Shown piece by piece: positions 56,571 through 64,000 of a stretch of 64,000 nt of DNA. Below the pieces are notes generated by a model. It made no database searches and was not told the DNA's origin. It saw only the letters and a program-made list of their open reading frames with translations. The position numbers were made by a program, and so were the translations under genes. The DNA is from Pseudalkalibacillus sp. SCS-8 (GTDB taxonomy: Bacteria; Bacillota; Bacilli; Bacillales; Fictibacillaceae). The stretch lies in contig NZ_CP143541.1 of NCBI RefSeq assembly GCF_040126055.1, forward strand, positions 310,001-374,000, written 5' to 3'. Position 1 is the stretch's first letter. Every line of letters begins with the position of its first letter.

Positions 56571-57266
56571 ATGAACTATACAGATTTGACGATTCGATTG
56601 GCATTATCATTCATTGCGCTATTGGTGCTCACTAGGGTGATGGGACGGAAGGAACTGAGTCAAATCACGTTCCACAACTTCGTTTCCGCCGTTGCGATCG
56701 GAAACATCGGAGGCTCGTTGGCGACGGAGGGTAAACTGAGCATCGCACAAGGCCTCTATGCGTTAGCCGGATGGTCCCTGTTCACGATCGCGCTGGGATT
56801 AATCGACCTCAAATCCAAAAAGGCACGAAAGCTGATCAACGGAGATGCCCTGATTGTGATAAAAGGCGGTAAGATCATGGAGCGTGCGTTACGAAAAGCC
56901 CGGCTGGATATGGACTCCCTCAACCTGATGCTCCGGAAAAAGAACGTGTTTTCGTTGGCGGACGTCGATTACGCCATCTTTGAAACCGATGGCACGCTCT
57001 CGGTCATGAAAAAAGAACCGAAACAAACGGTAACGAAGGAAGACGTCGGGTTGTACAAGCTCGGTGGGATCATTCCAATCGGCACCGAAGTCATATCAGA
57101 CGGGAAAATCAATTATAAGAACCTCCAGCTCTTAGACTTGAAGCCGATCTGGCTCGAGCAGCAGCTACGTAAGGCCGGTGTAGGCTCAGCAGCAGAGGTT
57201 TTCTTCGCAGAAGTCCAAAAAGACGGCTCCCTCTATATCGACCGAAAAGACGACCAAATCCATTGA
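56571..57266 (+). CDS. DUF421 membrane protein (YetF/YcaP type)
   Basis: A 231-residue protein, start ATG 56571. Three N-terminal membrane helices lead to the family block RVMGRKELSQITFHNFVSAV near residue 22. A cytoplasmic DUF421 domain follows: LINGDALIVIKGGKI near 88, RKARLDMDSLNLMLRKKNVF near 106 and DVDYAIFETDGTLSVMKK near 126. Members are common in spore formers, some with spore or germination links, but the molecular role is unknown. Confidence 0.9.
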   Translation: MNYTDLTIRLALSFIALLVLTRVMGRKELSQITFHNFVSAVAIGNIGGSLATEGKLSIAQGLYALAGWSLFTIALGLIDLKSKKARKLINGDALIVIKGGKIMERALRKARLDMDSLNLMLRKKNVFSLADVDYAIFETDGTLSVMKKEPKQTVTKEDVGLYKLGGIIPIGTEVISDGKINYKNLQLLDLKPIWLEQQLRKAGVGSAAEVFFAEVQKDGSLYIDRKDDQIH

Positions 57267-57267
57267 A

Positions 57268-57330
57268 AAGTGTCAGGCACCATTTTCAAGCCCTTGCGGC
57301 TCTAAGAAGAAAAAATGGTGCCTGACACTT
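57268..57330. repeat. perfect 19-bp stem GTGTCAGGCACC hairpin
   Basis: AAGTGTCAGGCACCATTTT (57268-57286) is the exact reverse complement of 57312-57330, enclosing a 25-base loop with a smaller stem (AGCCCTTGCGGCT). It starts two bases after the DUF421 stop and is followed by TTTATTTG, so it may double as a terminator. Confidence 0.88.
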
Positions 57331-57376
57331 CTTTATTTGTTATGCTTATGGAAAAGAATGTAAGAGGGGATTCGGG

Positions 57377-58393
57377 ATGGAAGCGTTCAAGGTGAAGGTG
57401 CTGGAATTACGGGGCAGCACTTATGAAATTGGCAGACAGCAGGGAGAGCAGCTAAATCGTAAACATATGCGTTGGATGGAGGACATGCTCACAGAGGAAA
57501 TCGATGTGAATGAAGCAACCGCTGTGTTCAAAGCCTTTGCACCGCATCTTCTCGAGGAGATGGAAGGCTTGGCGGACGCGCTTGAGCTGCCGATTGAAAA
57601 GGCGATGCGTTATTTCAGTGGCTATGGGCTACCGAAGCTCGAAACGATGGGGTGCTCCTCAGTTGTGACGAAGGAGTACATCGTACGGAATTATGATCTT
57701 TCTCCAATCATCTATGACCACCAGTTGGTGTTCTCACAGCCTGAGGAAGCGTTCGCAAGTGTAGGATACAGTTTGCATCAGCTTGGTCGTCATGAAAGTG
57801 TGAATGAACATGGTGTGGCGATAGCGTTACACTTCGTGAATAACGCCCATCAAGTGACAGGGTTGATCAGCACAACGATTACCCGAATGATGGCTGACAT
57901 GTGCAAAACAACCGATGATTGTATCCAATTGTTAAAGGAGTTGCCTCATGCCTGCTCCTACAATTATTCGATTGGAGACAGTAGCGGTCATCACGTCGTT
58001 GTTGAAGCATCACCAACGAAGGTAGAAGTTCGTTCTGCCGAAACACCAATCTCCTGCACGAATCACTTCCAGGCTCCACATATGAACGAATTTAATCGGG
58101 AGCGACTTGGATCCTCATTAGATCGTAAGGAAGCGATTGAAACGAAAAAGGCAGACGGAGAAGAATTGTTCAACTGGTTCAGTGATTCGACCTCTCCGAT
58201 GTTCTATGAAGATTACGAGATGTTGTTCGGAACCTTACATACCTTTGCTTATTTCTTTGAAGAGGACCGATTCATTACGAAGGTGGCGAACGGTACAGAA
58301 ACGATGGACCTCAAATTCTCAGATTGGGTGAACGGAAAGACAAACTTAGCAGGAGAATTAAAAGGCTCTTTGAACATGAAGAGAAGTGTTTGA
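57377..58393 (+). CDS. C45-family (acyl-CoA:6-APA acyltransferase-like) Ntn hydrolase
   Basis: A 338-residue protein, ATG 57377 after AAGAGGGG. The family plan is clear: an N-terminal ELRGSTYEIGRQQGEQL near residue 10, then the segment ETMGCSSVV where Cys93 would become the N-terminal nucleophile after self-cleavage, then RNYDLSP near 105, ALHFVNNAHQ near 156 and FGTLHTFAYF near 298. Related proteins include fungal penicillin acyltransferase and bacterial amidohydrolases of bile-salt-hydrolase type. The native substrate is unknown. Function as an amide hydrolase or acyltransferase is inferred from the fold. Confidence 0.82.
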   Translation: MEAFKVKVLELRGSTYEIGRQQGEQLNRKHMRWMEDMLTEEIDVNEATAVFKAFAPHLLEEMEGLADALELPIEKAMRYFSGYGLPKLETMGCSSVVTKEYIVRNYDLSPIIYDHQLVFSQPEEAFASVGYSLHQLGRHESVNEHGVAIALHFVNNAHQVTGLISTTITRMMADMCKTTDDCIQLLKELPHACSYNYSIGDSSGHHVVVEASPTKVEVRSAETPISCTNHFQAPHMNEFNRERLGSSLDRKEAIETKKADGEELFNWFSDSTSPMFYEDYEMLFGTLHTFAYFFEEDRFITKVANGTETMDLKFSDWVNGKTNLAGELKGSLNMKRSV

Positions 58394-58417
58394 GTGCATC
58401 GACAAATTTCACAAATT

Positions 58418-58491
58418 ATCAAACAAACATTTGATTAAACGGGCTAAACACCTGATATAACAACGATTATCTTTTCAAACAAACGTTTGAA
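58418..58491. promoter_or_regulatory. two matching palindromes flanking a possible promoter
   Basis: ATCAAACAAACATTTGAT (58418-58435) and TTCAAACAAACGTTTGAA (58474-58491) share the plan NTCAAAC-AAAC-RTTTGAN. Between them lie TTGATT (58431) and TATAAC (58456), a poor promoter with a 19-base spacer. Twin palindromes of this size suggest operators for a TetR-like dimer; no such regulator gene is in this window. Confidence 0.5.
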
Positions 58492-58502
58492 CAAAAGCAG
58501 AA

Positions 58503-58611
58503 GTGTCAGACACCAATTCAACTTTCAGTCATACCAACGGTTCTGAATTGGTGTCTGACACCATCTCAAACGCGTTGGGGGAGAACGGTTTATTTTCAGT
58601 GCCTGACACTT
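58503..58611. repeat. GTGTCAGACACC hairpin element
   Basis: GTGTCAGACACCAATTCA (58503-58520) is a perfect complement of TGAATTGGTGTCTGACAC (58544-58561). A third arm, GTGCCTGACACTT, lies at 58599-58611. Member of the family at 45618, 50847 and 57268. Confidence 0.85.
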
Positions 58612-58647
58612 CAAAAAGAAGCGGCACTTCAATAAAGGGGGATGCGT

Positions 58648-59076
58648 GTGGAGCCGGTATTGGTTACGGAGATTTTGATGGCGGTTGGGGTTGTTGCAAT
58701 TCCGCTGGCTATCATGTTGTTTGTTCCGAAGCATAGGAAGAAGAAGTGGCTGATTGTTGCCATTGCAGTCGCAACATCTGTATTTCTATTCTTCACAGTG
58801 AGACCGTTTTGGGACGACTATCAAACAGAGAAAAGCATGGCGCAGTTGAGAGAGCACCTGAAAGAAACGTATCCGAACGAAGAATGGCAGATTGAGAGAC
58901 GGGCGCCAAGGCATCACTCACCTTACCAGTTAAATGTGAGCTTCAAGAATGATGAAGGCTACACGTATACGTATCTCGTCGACGGAGAACGAATCTGCCA
59001 GGTCGCATGGATGACAGATAACGATCTGCCGCCAAGCAGCGGCAAGCATTATCATAATCATTGCGAAGAATCGTAA
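58648..59076 (+). CDS. hypothetical membrane protein (142 aa)
   Basis: A 142-residue protein read from GTG 58648, six bases after AAAGGGGG; ATG 58642 is in frame but touches that site. Two membrane helices (about residues 6-26 and 33-52) are followed by a soluble C-terminal domain of 90 residues rich in His, Tyr and charged residues (PRHHSPYQLNV, GEGYT-like strands, SSGKHYHNHCEES end). The final His/Cys cluster could bind metal. No family was recognised. Confidence 0.68.
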   Translation: MEPVLVTEILMAVGVVAIPLAIMLFVPKHRKKKWLIVAIAVATSVFLFFTVRPFWDDYQTEKSMAQLREHLKETYPNEEWQIERRAPRHHSPYQLNVSFKNDEGYTYTYLVDGERICQVAWMTDNDLPPSSGKHYHNHCEES

Positions 59077-59092
59077 ACTGGTAATAGTCGTT

Positions 59093-59118
59093 AGGACTTC
59101 CTTTATGGAAGTCCTTTT
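59093..59118 (+). terminator. terminator after the 142-aa membrane protein
   Basis: AGGACTTCC and GGAAGTCCTTTTC around TTTAT. Confidence 0.85.
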
Positions 59119-59149
59119 CAACATGAATAAATTTTTTCAAAAAAAGATG

Positions 59150-59178
59150 TGAACCTTTCGGGGTGCTCATGACTCTAA
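59150..59178 (+). promoter_or_regulatory. candidate ECF-type autoregulated promoter
   Basis: TGAACC (59150-59155) followed after 16 bases by ACTCTAA. A GAAC-type -35 box is typical of ECF sigma factors that drive their own operon. It is 26 bases before the sigma gene start. Confidence 0.5.
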
Positions 59179-59203
59179 CAGATAGATAAAGGGGGGACTT
59201 CCA

Positions 59204-59722
59204 TTGCAGATGAAGAAGCGGGTGCGCCAAGCACAGCGTGGAGATAAGGAAGCATTACTGCAGCTCGTTTTCGAGCGGAAGGACGAATATTTCAGGCTGG
59301 CATACAGCTACTTACGACATGAAGAGGATGCAATGGACGTCCTCGAGGACATGATCGTGATTCTATACGAGAAGATCGACAGGCTGAAAAAGCCTGAATC
59401 GTTTTACAGCTGGAGCAAAACGATTCTCGTCAACCAGTGCCATGATATGTTGCGAAAACGGAAGAAACTGACCGTCACCGATGAGATCCATGAACAATCT
59501 GACGATCAAGAGGGTGCCAACACCGTCCATAAACTCGATGTGCAAAAACATCTCGATCAGCTCAACAACGAGCAACGAGAAGCGATTCAACTGCGATATT
59601 GGCTCGATTATGATTATGTAACAATTGCGCAGCTCACAAAGGTACCGATCGGAACCGTCAAATCGAGAATCTCATTCGGCTTGAAGAAGCTGAAAAGCTA
59701 CCTTGGGGGTGAATACCTATGA
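59204..59722 (+). CDS. ECF-type RNA polymerase sigma factor
   Basis: A 172-residue sigma-70 family protein, TTG start at 59204, six bases after AAGGGGGGA (ATG 59210 is an alternative). Region 2 covers about residues 8-75, with YFRLAYSYLRHEEDAMDVLED as the core/-10 binding part. Region 4 covers about 110-165, with LNNEQREAIQLRYWLDYDY and the helix-turn-helix VPIGTVKSRISFGLKKLK. It should direct RNA polymerase to stress promoters and be restrained by the product of the next gene, which it overlaps by four bases. Confidence 0.93.
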   Translation: MQMKKRVRQAQRGDKEALLQLVFERKDEYFRLAYSYLRHEEDAMDVLEDMIVILYEKIDRLKKPESFYSWSKTILVNQCHDMLRKRKKLTVTDEIHEQSDDQEGANTVHKLDVQKHLDQLNNEQREAIQLRYWLDYDYVTIAQLTKVPIGTVKSRISFGLKKLKSYLGGEYL

Positions 59723-60999
59723 GAGATATCGAGAAAGACTTGAAGGAATACGCAAAAAAGATGCAGACGAAGAAAGCACCAGCCAATTTTGAAGACCGAA
59801 TGAGAAACAGGCTCTACAACCAACCGCCGAAACGAAAAGGCCCTAACAAGAAATTCATGCTAATCGCGGCTTCTTTCATGGTGTTTTTCTTATTCGCATA
59901 CCAGTTTGATACGATCGCTTATTACGGGAAGAAAATCCTCGGGTATGACACCGTCCTTACCGATTCCATGGCTGAGCTTAATAACGAGGGAAAGGGTCAA
60001 GTCATCGGGAGAAGTGTGGATCTGCCTGATGGAGGAACCATGACCGTCGATGGGCTGATGCTTGATGATAATCAGCTTGTGATTCTTTACACCTTATATG
60101 ACCCGGATCAAAAGGTTGAGGACCTCCATTTGAACACGAGTGTATCGTTACACAGCTTTTTCGGTGAAATTCATATGGACTCAGGGAGAGGGAGCACGAG
60201 CGAAGATGGAACGACCATGACAAAAGCTTATTCGTTTGAACCGCCTAATCCTTTCGTGAAGGAGCTGACTCTTCAATTAACGTACGATAACGACCCGGAA
60301 AAGTTTGCAGAAGTAAGCTTTCAGCTAGACCGTTCAAAGGCATTAATGACGAAATACAAACAGAAGATCAATCAGACGATTAAAACGAACACGGCCGATT
60401 ATATCGTAAAAGAATTGGTCGCTACACCGACCCAAACCGTCTTCAAAGGAAAGATCCATGTGAAAGATCGCAGCGCATGGCAATCTGAAATGGTGACTTC
60501 TATGTTCGAATTTTCGTTAAAAGCAGATGATGAGCCTGTCCAACAACAAGGGCTAGGCTATGGAACAGAAATGCTGCATTACTACTTCGAGGTCGAATTC
60601 GATGCGTTGAAAGGAAACCCTGAGGAACTCACCCTGAAACTTGAAAAAGGACTTGAAACCCATCAAGCAGACAGTAAAACCGATCTTGATCAGGAAAAAA
60701 TCAATCTCGCCAATCAAACGATCGCGATCACCAATGTCACCGAGAGCAAAGGAAAAACCGAAATCACACTAAATGCTGAAAATGAATTCGATATTTTAGA
60801 AGCGGAATTGATTGGTTCAAACATCTTTGCCAAGCTCGAAAAGGCCTATATAGGTGACTATTTCAAAGCAGAAGATGGCATGCGGAAGGAGCTCGTCCTT
60901 GTATTTGACGGCACCATAGAAGGAAAGCGTACGCTCCATATCACCAAATACGTAACGATAGATCCGGTGGATAAAACGATTACGATTCCGGTTAAATAA
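59719..60999 (+). CDS. DUF4179 anti-sigma-type membrane protein
   Basis: A 426-residue single-pass membrane protein. A cytoplasmic N-terminus of 45 residues (MRDIEKDLKEYAKKMQTKKA) would hold the sigma factor, one membrane helix lies at residues 46-63, and the long outside part contains a DUF4179 domain (about 70-165) and beta-rich repeats ending VDKTITIPVK. The start overlaps the sigma gene by four bases. The signal sensed is unknown. Together they form a sigma/anti-sigma pair common in Bacillus. Confidence 0.9.
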   Translation: MRDIEKDLKEYAKKMQTKKAPANFEDRMRNRLYNQPPKRKGPNKKFMLIAASFMVFFLFAYQFDTIAYYGKKILGYDTVLTDSMAELNNEGKGQVIGRSVDLPDGGTMTVDGLMLDDNQLVILYTLYDPDQKVEDLHLNTSVSLHSFFGEIHMDSGRGSTSEDGTTMTKAYSFEPPNPFVKELTLQLTYDNDPEKFAEVSFQLDRSKALMTKYKQKINQTIKTNTADYIVKELVATPTQTVFKGKIHVKDRSAWQSEMVTSMFEFSLKADDEPVQQQGLGYGTEMLHYYFEVEFDALKGNPEELTLKLEKGLETHQADSKTDLDQEKINLANQTIAITNVTESKGKTEITLNAENEFDILEAELIGSNIFAKLEKAYIGDYFKAEDGMRKELVLVFDGTIEGKRTLHITKYVTIDPVDKTITIPVK

Positions 61000-61075
61000 G
61001 GATTGAAGGAAGGAGATTTGGACCACACCAAGAAATGGATGAGGATGCCAATTATACTTTTTATGGAGGGATTCT

Positions 61076-61606
61076 GTGCTTGGAGTGAATAAAGGGCGAG
61101 TCGTTCTTGCCAGCCACGAACAAGATTGGAAACGATTATTTGAAGAGGAGAAACACTTGCTGGAATCAATCATTGGTGACCACATCATCGACATACAGCA
61201 TATCGGAAGTACCGCCATCAACGGCATTCAAGCGAAACCGATTATTGATATCCTTGTTGGCGTATCAGACATGGAGGACGTCGAATCATTCGACCTTGAA
61301 AAATTGAAAGCACAAGGCATTTATCGGTTGAAGGTCAAGAGGGAGGGAAAGGTCGTCTTCGCGAAGTTCTCAAGCCTAGAGGACAAGACGAAGACCCACA
61401 TCCTTCATGTTGTGGAGCATGGCGGTACCTGGTGGCAGGAGCATACCTTTTTCAGAGATTATTTGATTCAGCATACAGACACTGCACACGAATACGAACG
61501 ATATAAAGTACAGCTCGCAAACAAATACCCAACCGATGAAAAAACGTATACAGACGAAAAGAAAGCATTCGTCGACCAAATCTTAAAGAAAAGAGTATCG
61601 AGCTAA
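61076..61606 (+). CDS. GrpB/UPF0157 family nucleotidyltransferase-like protein
   Basis: A 176-residue protein, GTG start at 61076 after ATGGAGGGATTCT. The nucleotidyltransferase motif is HIGSTAINGIQAKPIIDILV (about residues 42-61), with the G-S and D-x-D-like residues of the superfamily. HILHVVEHGGTWWQEHTFFRDYL (about 110-133) completes the GrpB family pattern. These proteins are of unknown function; some act on coenzyme A or aminoglycoside-like substrates by inference only. The next gene starts on the base after its stop. Confidence 0.88.
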   Translation: MLGVNKGRVVLASHEQDWKRLFEEEKHLLESIIGDHIIDIQHIGSTAINGIQAKPIIDILVGVSDMEDVESFDLEKLKAQGIYRLKVKREGKVVFAKFSSLEDKTKTHILHVVEHGGTWWQEHTFFRDYLIQHTDTAHEYERYKVQLANKYPTDEKTYTDEKKAFVDQILKKRVSS

Positions 61607-61981
61607 ATGTCGGGATATTGGAAGTTGAACAAGAAATTGAGCGTGTTACTCTTTGGTGTAGTCGTCATCCTAGGATTTATATATTTCGTTTATTCAGCCT
61701 TCAATGAGATCTCAGAAGAAGATGCGATTCAAATTGCCACAGATAATTATATAAACTTTGAAGGGAAGTCGATTCAAGTAAGAAAATACGAGAGTAATAG
61801 ACCTGAGCTCCAGTTTTTCTTTCAGGATAAGACACCCATCTATTCCGTTATTTTTTACAGTCATACCGAATTGAAAAACTGGGAGGGCTGGGTGATGATT
61901 AATACGCAGATTAATGCAAGAAATGGAGAAATCATATTAACTGAGGTCCAAAGTAGAGACCCGGAAAAAGTGAAATGGTAA
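61607..61981 (+). CDS. hypothetical single-pass protein (124 aa), PepSY-like
   Basis: A 124-residue protein starting at ATG 61607 immediately behind the preceding TAA, so it probably relies on coupled translation; its own ribosome binding site is weak. One membrane helix (about residues 11-31) precedes an extracytoplasmic domain with EEDAIQIATDNYI and the C-terminal strand NARNGEIILTEVQS. That pattern resembles PepSY/DUF5590 domains of Bacillus. Function unknown. Confidence 0.65.
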   Translation: MSGYWKLNKKLSVLLFGVVVILGFIYFVYSAFNEISEEDAIQIATDNYINFEGKSIQVRKYESNRPELQFFFQDKTPIYSVIFYSHTELKNWEGWVMINTQINARNGEIILTEVQSRDPEKVKW

Positions 61982-62029
61982 AACGACAGTTACTTTGAAT
62001 GGAATAGATTTTAGCGAGAAGGAGTACCG

Positions 62030-62551
62030 ATGAAAAATAAAAACACGATCCTGATTCTATTAAGCATTTTGTTAACCATCTCGGCGGGATTTCATATCTA
62101 TCAGCAACAACAAATCAGGCAGCTAAACCACCAGATGATGCAGCAAGCCCATCAGTTCCCAGTTATGATGAATCATTTGGTAGAGGTTAACGAACGAATA
62201 AATCGACTAACTGTGGAGAACGCAACAAGTGACGACATTGAGGATCTTTATCTATATCTCAGGCAATGTATTGCCATGAATGAACAAGCGCTACACGCCG
62301 TTTCCTATTATTACGAAGTAGATACCCAAATACTCAATCATGTGTTGCTTCAGGATGTATTTGAAATGATCAATCTTTTGCCGCATAACAAACAACTCGA
62401 TGATGAGACCCTCTCATCATTAAAAGAAAAGAATCAAAGGTTGTCGCTCATACTCAATACGGTCTACAAGGCTGGTGGAGAACCTTATTACCAGAATAAA
62501 TTTGATCAGATACAACGCTATTTCGAAGAGCTGAATAAGCAAGAGCTATAA
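62030..62551 (+). CDS. hypothetical membrane-anchored helical protein (173 aa)
   Basis: A 173-residue protein, ATG 62030 after GAGAAGGAG. An N-terminal anchor helix (about residues 6-24) is followed by a glutamine-rich, probably coiled-coil segment (YQQQQIRQLNHQMMQQAHQF) and further helices to the end. It might be a small cell-surface or regulatory protein; no family was recognised. The last gene of a possible unit with the two preceding ones. Confidence 0.65.
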   Translation: MKNKNTILILLSILLTISAGFHIYQQQQIRQLNHQMMQQAHQFPVMMNHLVEVNERINRLTVENATSDDIEDLYLYLRQCIAMNEQALHAVSYYYEVDTQILNHVLLQDVFEMINLLPHNKQLDDETLSSLKEKNQRLSLILNTVYKAGGEPYYQNKFDQIQRYFEELNKQEL

Positions 62552-62627
62552 TACCAAAGCTTGCCAAGGTTAACGTTCCTCTTTTTAGGGAATGAACCCT
62601 ATACGAACAAATTGAAGGAGGAGAACC

Positions 62628-63254
62628 ATGGCAAACTTACACGCACTAGTCTTGAACTGTTCATTGAAATCGAGTGATGAGACATCCAATACGCAAGCGC
62701 TGATCGACCGGTCGCTTGAGATCCTGAAAAGTAAAGACGTGACAGTCGATATCGTCCGTCTAGCTGACTATAACATCGAGTACGGCATCACCGATGATGC
62801 CGGAGAAGGAGACGACTGGCCGCAAATCTTTGAAAAAGTGAAAGCCGCGGACATCGTGATTTTCGGGACTCCTCTATGGCTCGGTGAAAAAAGCAGTGTT
62901 GCAGCTCTTGCGATTGAACGCCTATATGGAGCAAGTGGATTCACGAACGACAAAGGACAATCCATTTTCTATAACAAAGTGGCAGGTGTCGTCATCACAG
63001 GAAACGAGGACGGTGCGAAAAATGCGGCATGCTCCATCCTTTATGCCCTTTCCCATATCGGATTCACCATCCCGCCGAACGTCGATCCATACTGGGTAGG
63101 AGAGGCTGGACCAGGACCATCCTACATAGAAGCAGGCGGTGAAGATCATGAATTCACGCAGAAAAACATCAAAACAATGAGCCACAACCTCGTCCATTTC
63201 GCCCGCATGCTGAGAGAACACCCAATTCCAGCAGAAGGCAATACGATGGAATAA
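62628..63254 (+). CDS. NAD(P)H-dependent FMN reductase family protein
   Basis: A 208-residue flavodoxin-fold protein. Start ATG 62628 after AAGGAGGAG. HALVLNCSLKSSDETSNTQA (about residues 5-24) is the FMN phosphate loop; VIFGTPLWLGEKSSVAALAIERLYG (about 84-108) and VVITGNEDGAKNAACSILYALSHIGF (about 123-148) bind the isoalloxazine ring. It likely reduces FMN, quinones or related compounds with NAD(P)H. Single-gene unit with a terminator behind. Confidence 0.88.
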   Translation: MANLHALVLNCSLKSSDETSNTQALIDRSLEILKSKDVTVDIVRLADYNIEYGITDDAGEGDDWPQIFEKVKAADIVIFGTPLWLGEKSSVAALAIERLYGASGFTNDKGQSIFYNKVAGVVITGNEDGAKNAACSILYALSHIGFTIPPNVDPYWVGEAGPGPSYIEAGGEDHEFTQKNIKTMSHNLVHFARMLREHPIPAEGNTME

Positions 63255-63296
63255 CGAACAAACCATAAGAGTCTACTGCAAAAAAATATCGAAGCA

Positions 63297-63340
63297 AAAC
63301 GCACTGGATTTCACAAAGAAATTCACAGTGCGTTTTTTCA
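63297..63340 (+). terminator. terminator after the FMN reductase gene
   Basis: AAAACGCACTG and CAGTGCGTTTTTT around an 18-base loop that has its own weak stem (ATTTC/GAAAT). From here to 63519 nothing else was recognised. Confidence 0.88.
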
Positions 63341-63519
63341 TTGTTAAATATAGATGTTAATAAGCATATGGATTCATATCGTGTTGTGATTTTGTCGGAT
63401 GTCCCAAGAGAACTAGAAATATATGTTAAAATTCAGGTGTGCTATATTGATGATTGTTATTCAACAAAAGGTCAGTTTCGTTGAATAAGAAAAGATGAAA
63501 AACGAAAGGAACATATATT

Positions 63520-63840
63520 ATGGATTACGGTTGGCTTAACATTGCTAGTCTCATACTTGGACTTATTGCTTGGATACTTCCTGTTATTAACCTCATAAGT
63601 GATAATAAACAGGAGAATAAGAGATGGATAGTTTTTACTTTTACAAGCATTAGTGCTTGTGCTGGTTCAATATTTTTTCAACTCTACTATAATTATCATC
63701 TGGTAAGAATTGAGGATTGGTCTGCACTGATGGATACAACTGGTGCTGTTGTTTTCATTTCAGCATTACTACTTATTGTTACGATCATATCCAATGCAAT
63801 TACTTTAGTCGTATATCGTCGCAAAGCGGTTACGAAATAG
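63520..63840 (+). CDS. hypothetical three-helix membrane protein (106 aa)
   Basis: A 106-residue protein, ATG 63520 after GAAAGGAAC. Hydrophobic segments at about residues 5-25, 36-55 and 76-97, with a basic C-terminus YRRKAVTK. AT-rich codon use differs from the pur region and suggests a later arrival. No family was recognised. Confidence 0.7.
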   Translation: MDYGWLNIASLILGLIAWILPVINLISDNKQENKRWIVFTFTSISACAGSIFFQLYYNYHLVRIEDWSALMDTTGAVVFISALLLIVTIISNAITLVVYRRKAVTK

Positions 63841-63967
63841 AGGGATCATAAATATCATCGAACATAGAAAAACCATAGGGATAGATAGCACCAAAATTAA
63901 TGTTCATTGCGATTGCCCTCATATCGTTACCAGTGAAGTTTTGGTATGGGCAAACAATAGTTAAATA
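63830..63967 (-). pseudogene. short minus-strand protein remnant at the window edge
   Basis: An open frame of about 45 codons ends at the TAA at 63830-63832 and reads through CPYQNFTGNDMRAIAMNINF to PYGFSMFDDIYDPSIS. It looks protein-like but an in-frame stop lies just upstream (near 63968-63970) and no good start or ribosome binding site is present. It is probably the end of a broken gene or of one that needs a frameshift. Confidence 0.3.
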
Positions 63968-64000
63968 TTATCCTTTTGATATCTTTCTTTACTCCTCAAC

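Overview
The window is chromosomal DNA from a spore-former-type Bacillota bacterium of the family Bacillaceae. The 16S/23S sequences, strong AGGAGG-type ribosome binding sites, guanine riboswitches, PurR boxes and close gene-order agreement with the guaA-pbuG-yebE-yebG-purEKBCSQLFMNHD-yerABC-pcrB-pcrA-ligA-yerH-(putP/opuE)-gatCAB-dgkB stretch of Bacillus subtilis all say so. It is not B. subtilis: an rRNA operon sits between pbuG and yebE, swrC is missing between gatB and dgkB, rocA is inserted, and the intergenic regions are full of short repeat families. The genus cannot be fixed from sequence reading alone.

Layout. 1-2.7 kb: end of a sugar nucleotidyltransferase and two tandem paralogous family 2 glycosyltransferases (surface polysaccharide). 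2.8-7.3 kb: overlapping MoxR ATPase / DUF58 / transglutaminase membrane operon. 7.3-10.8 kb: guaA and pbuG, each behind a guanine riboswitch. 11.1-16.6 kb: a complete 16S-tRNA-Ile-tRNA-Ala-23S-5S operon with promoter, processing stems and terminator. 17.4-31.8 kb: yebE, yebG and the full twelve-gene purine operon with two PurR boxes, promoter and a third guanine riboswitch. 32-42.7 kb: DUF2892 protein, yerA, yerB, yerC, pcrB, pcrA, ligA and the CamS lipoprotein. 43-50.8 kb: P5C dehydrogenase, a DUF2306 protein, a sodium/proline symporter with a tiny partner protein, an EamA exporter and a divergent MocR regulator. 51-55.5 kb: gatCAB and dgkB. 55.6-64 kb: an accessory-looking tail with two flavodoxin-fold reductases, small membrane proteins, a C45-type hydrolase, an ECF sigma/anti-sigma pair and several unknown proteins.

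Functionally the core is purine metabolism: guanine-sensing leaders control IMP synthesis (pur), GMP synthesis (guaA) and base uptake (pbuG), and PurR boxes lie before pbuG and purE. Proline handling (rocA, putP) forms a second small theme, and DNA repair (pcrA, ligA) a third.

The most unusual content is not protein-coding. Intergenic regions hold several families of degenerate arrays with almost invariant period: a 21-bp family (core TTTACTATCC), a 20-bp family (core GTAGATAA) and a 52-bp family (core ATGAGCACCTCAT), each present twice. Two of these arrays split the otherwise tightly packed pur operon. There are also long imperfect palindromes whose arms differ between copies by compensating changes, a small hairpin cassette shared between one of them and the 16S leader, and GTGTCAGGCACC hairpins with perfect 15-19 bp stems.
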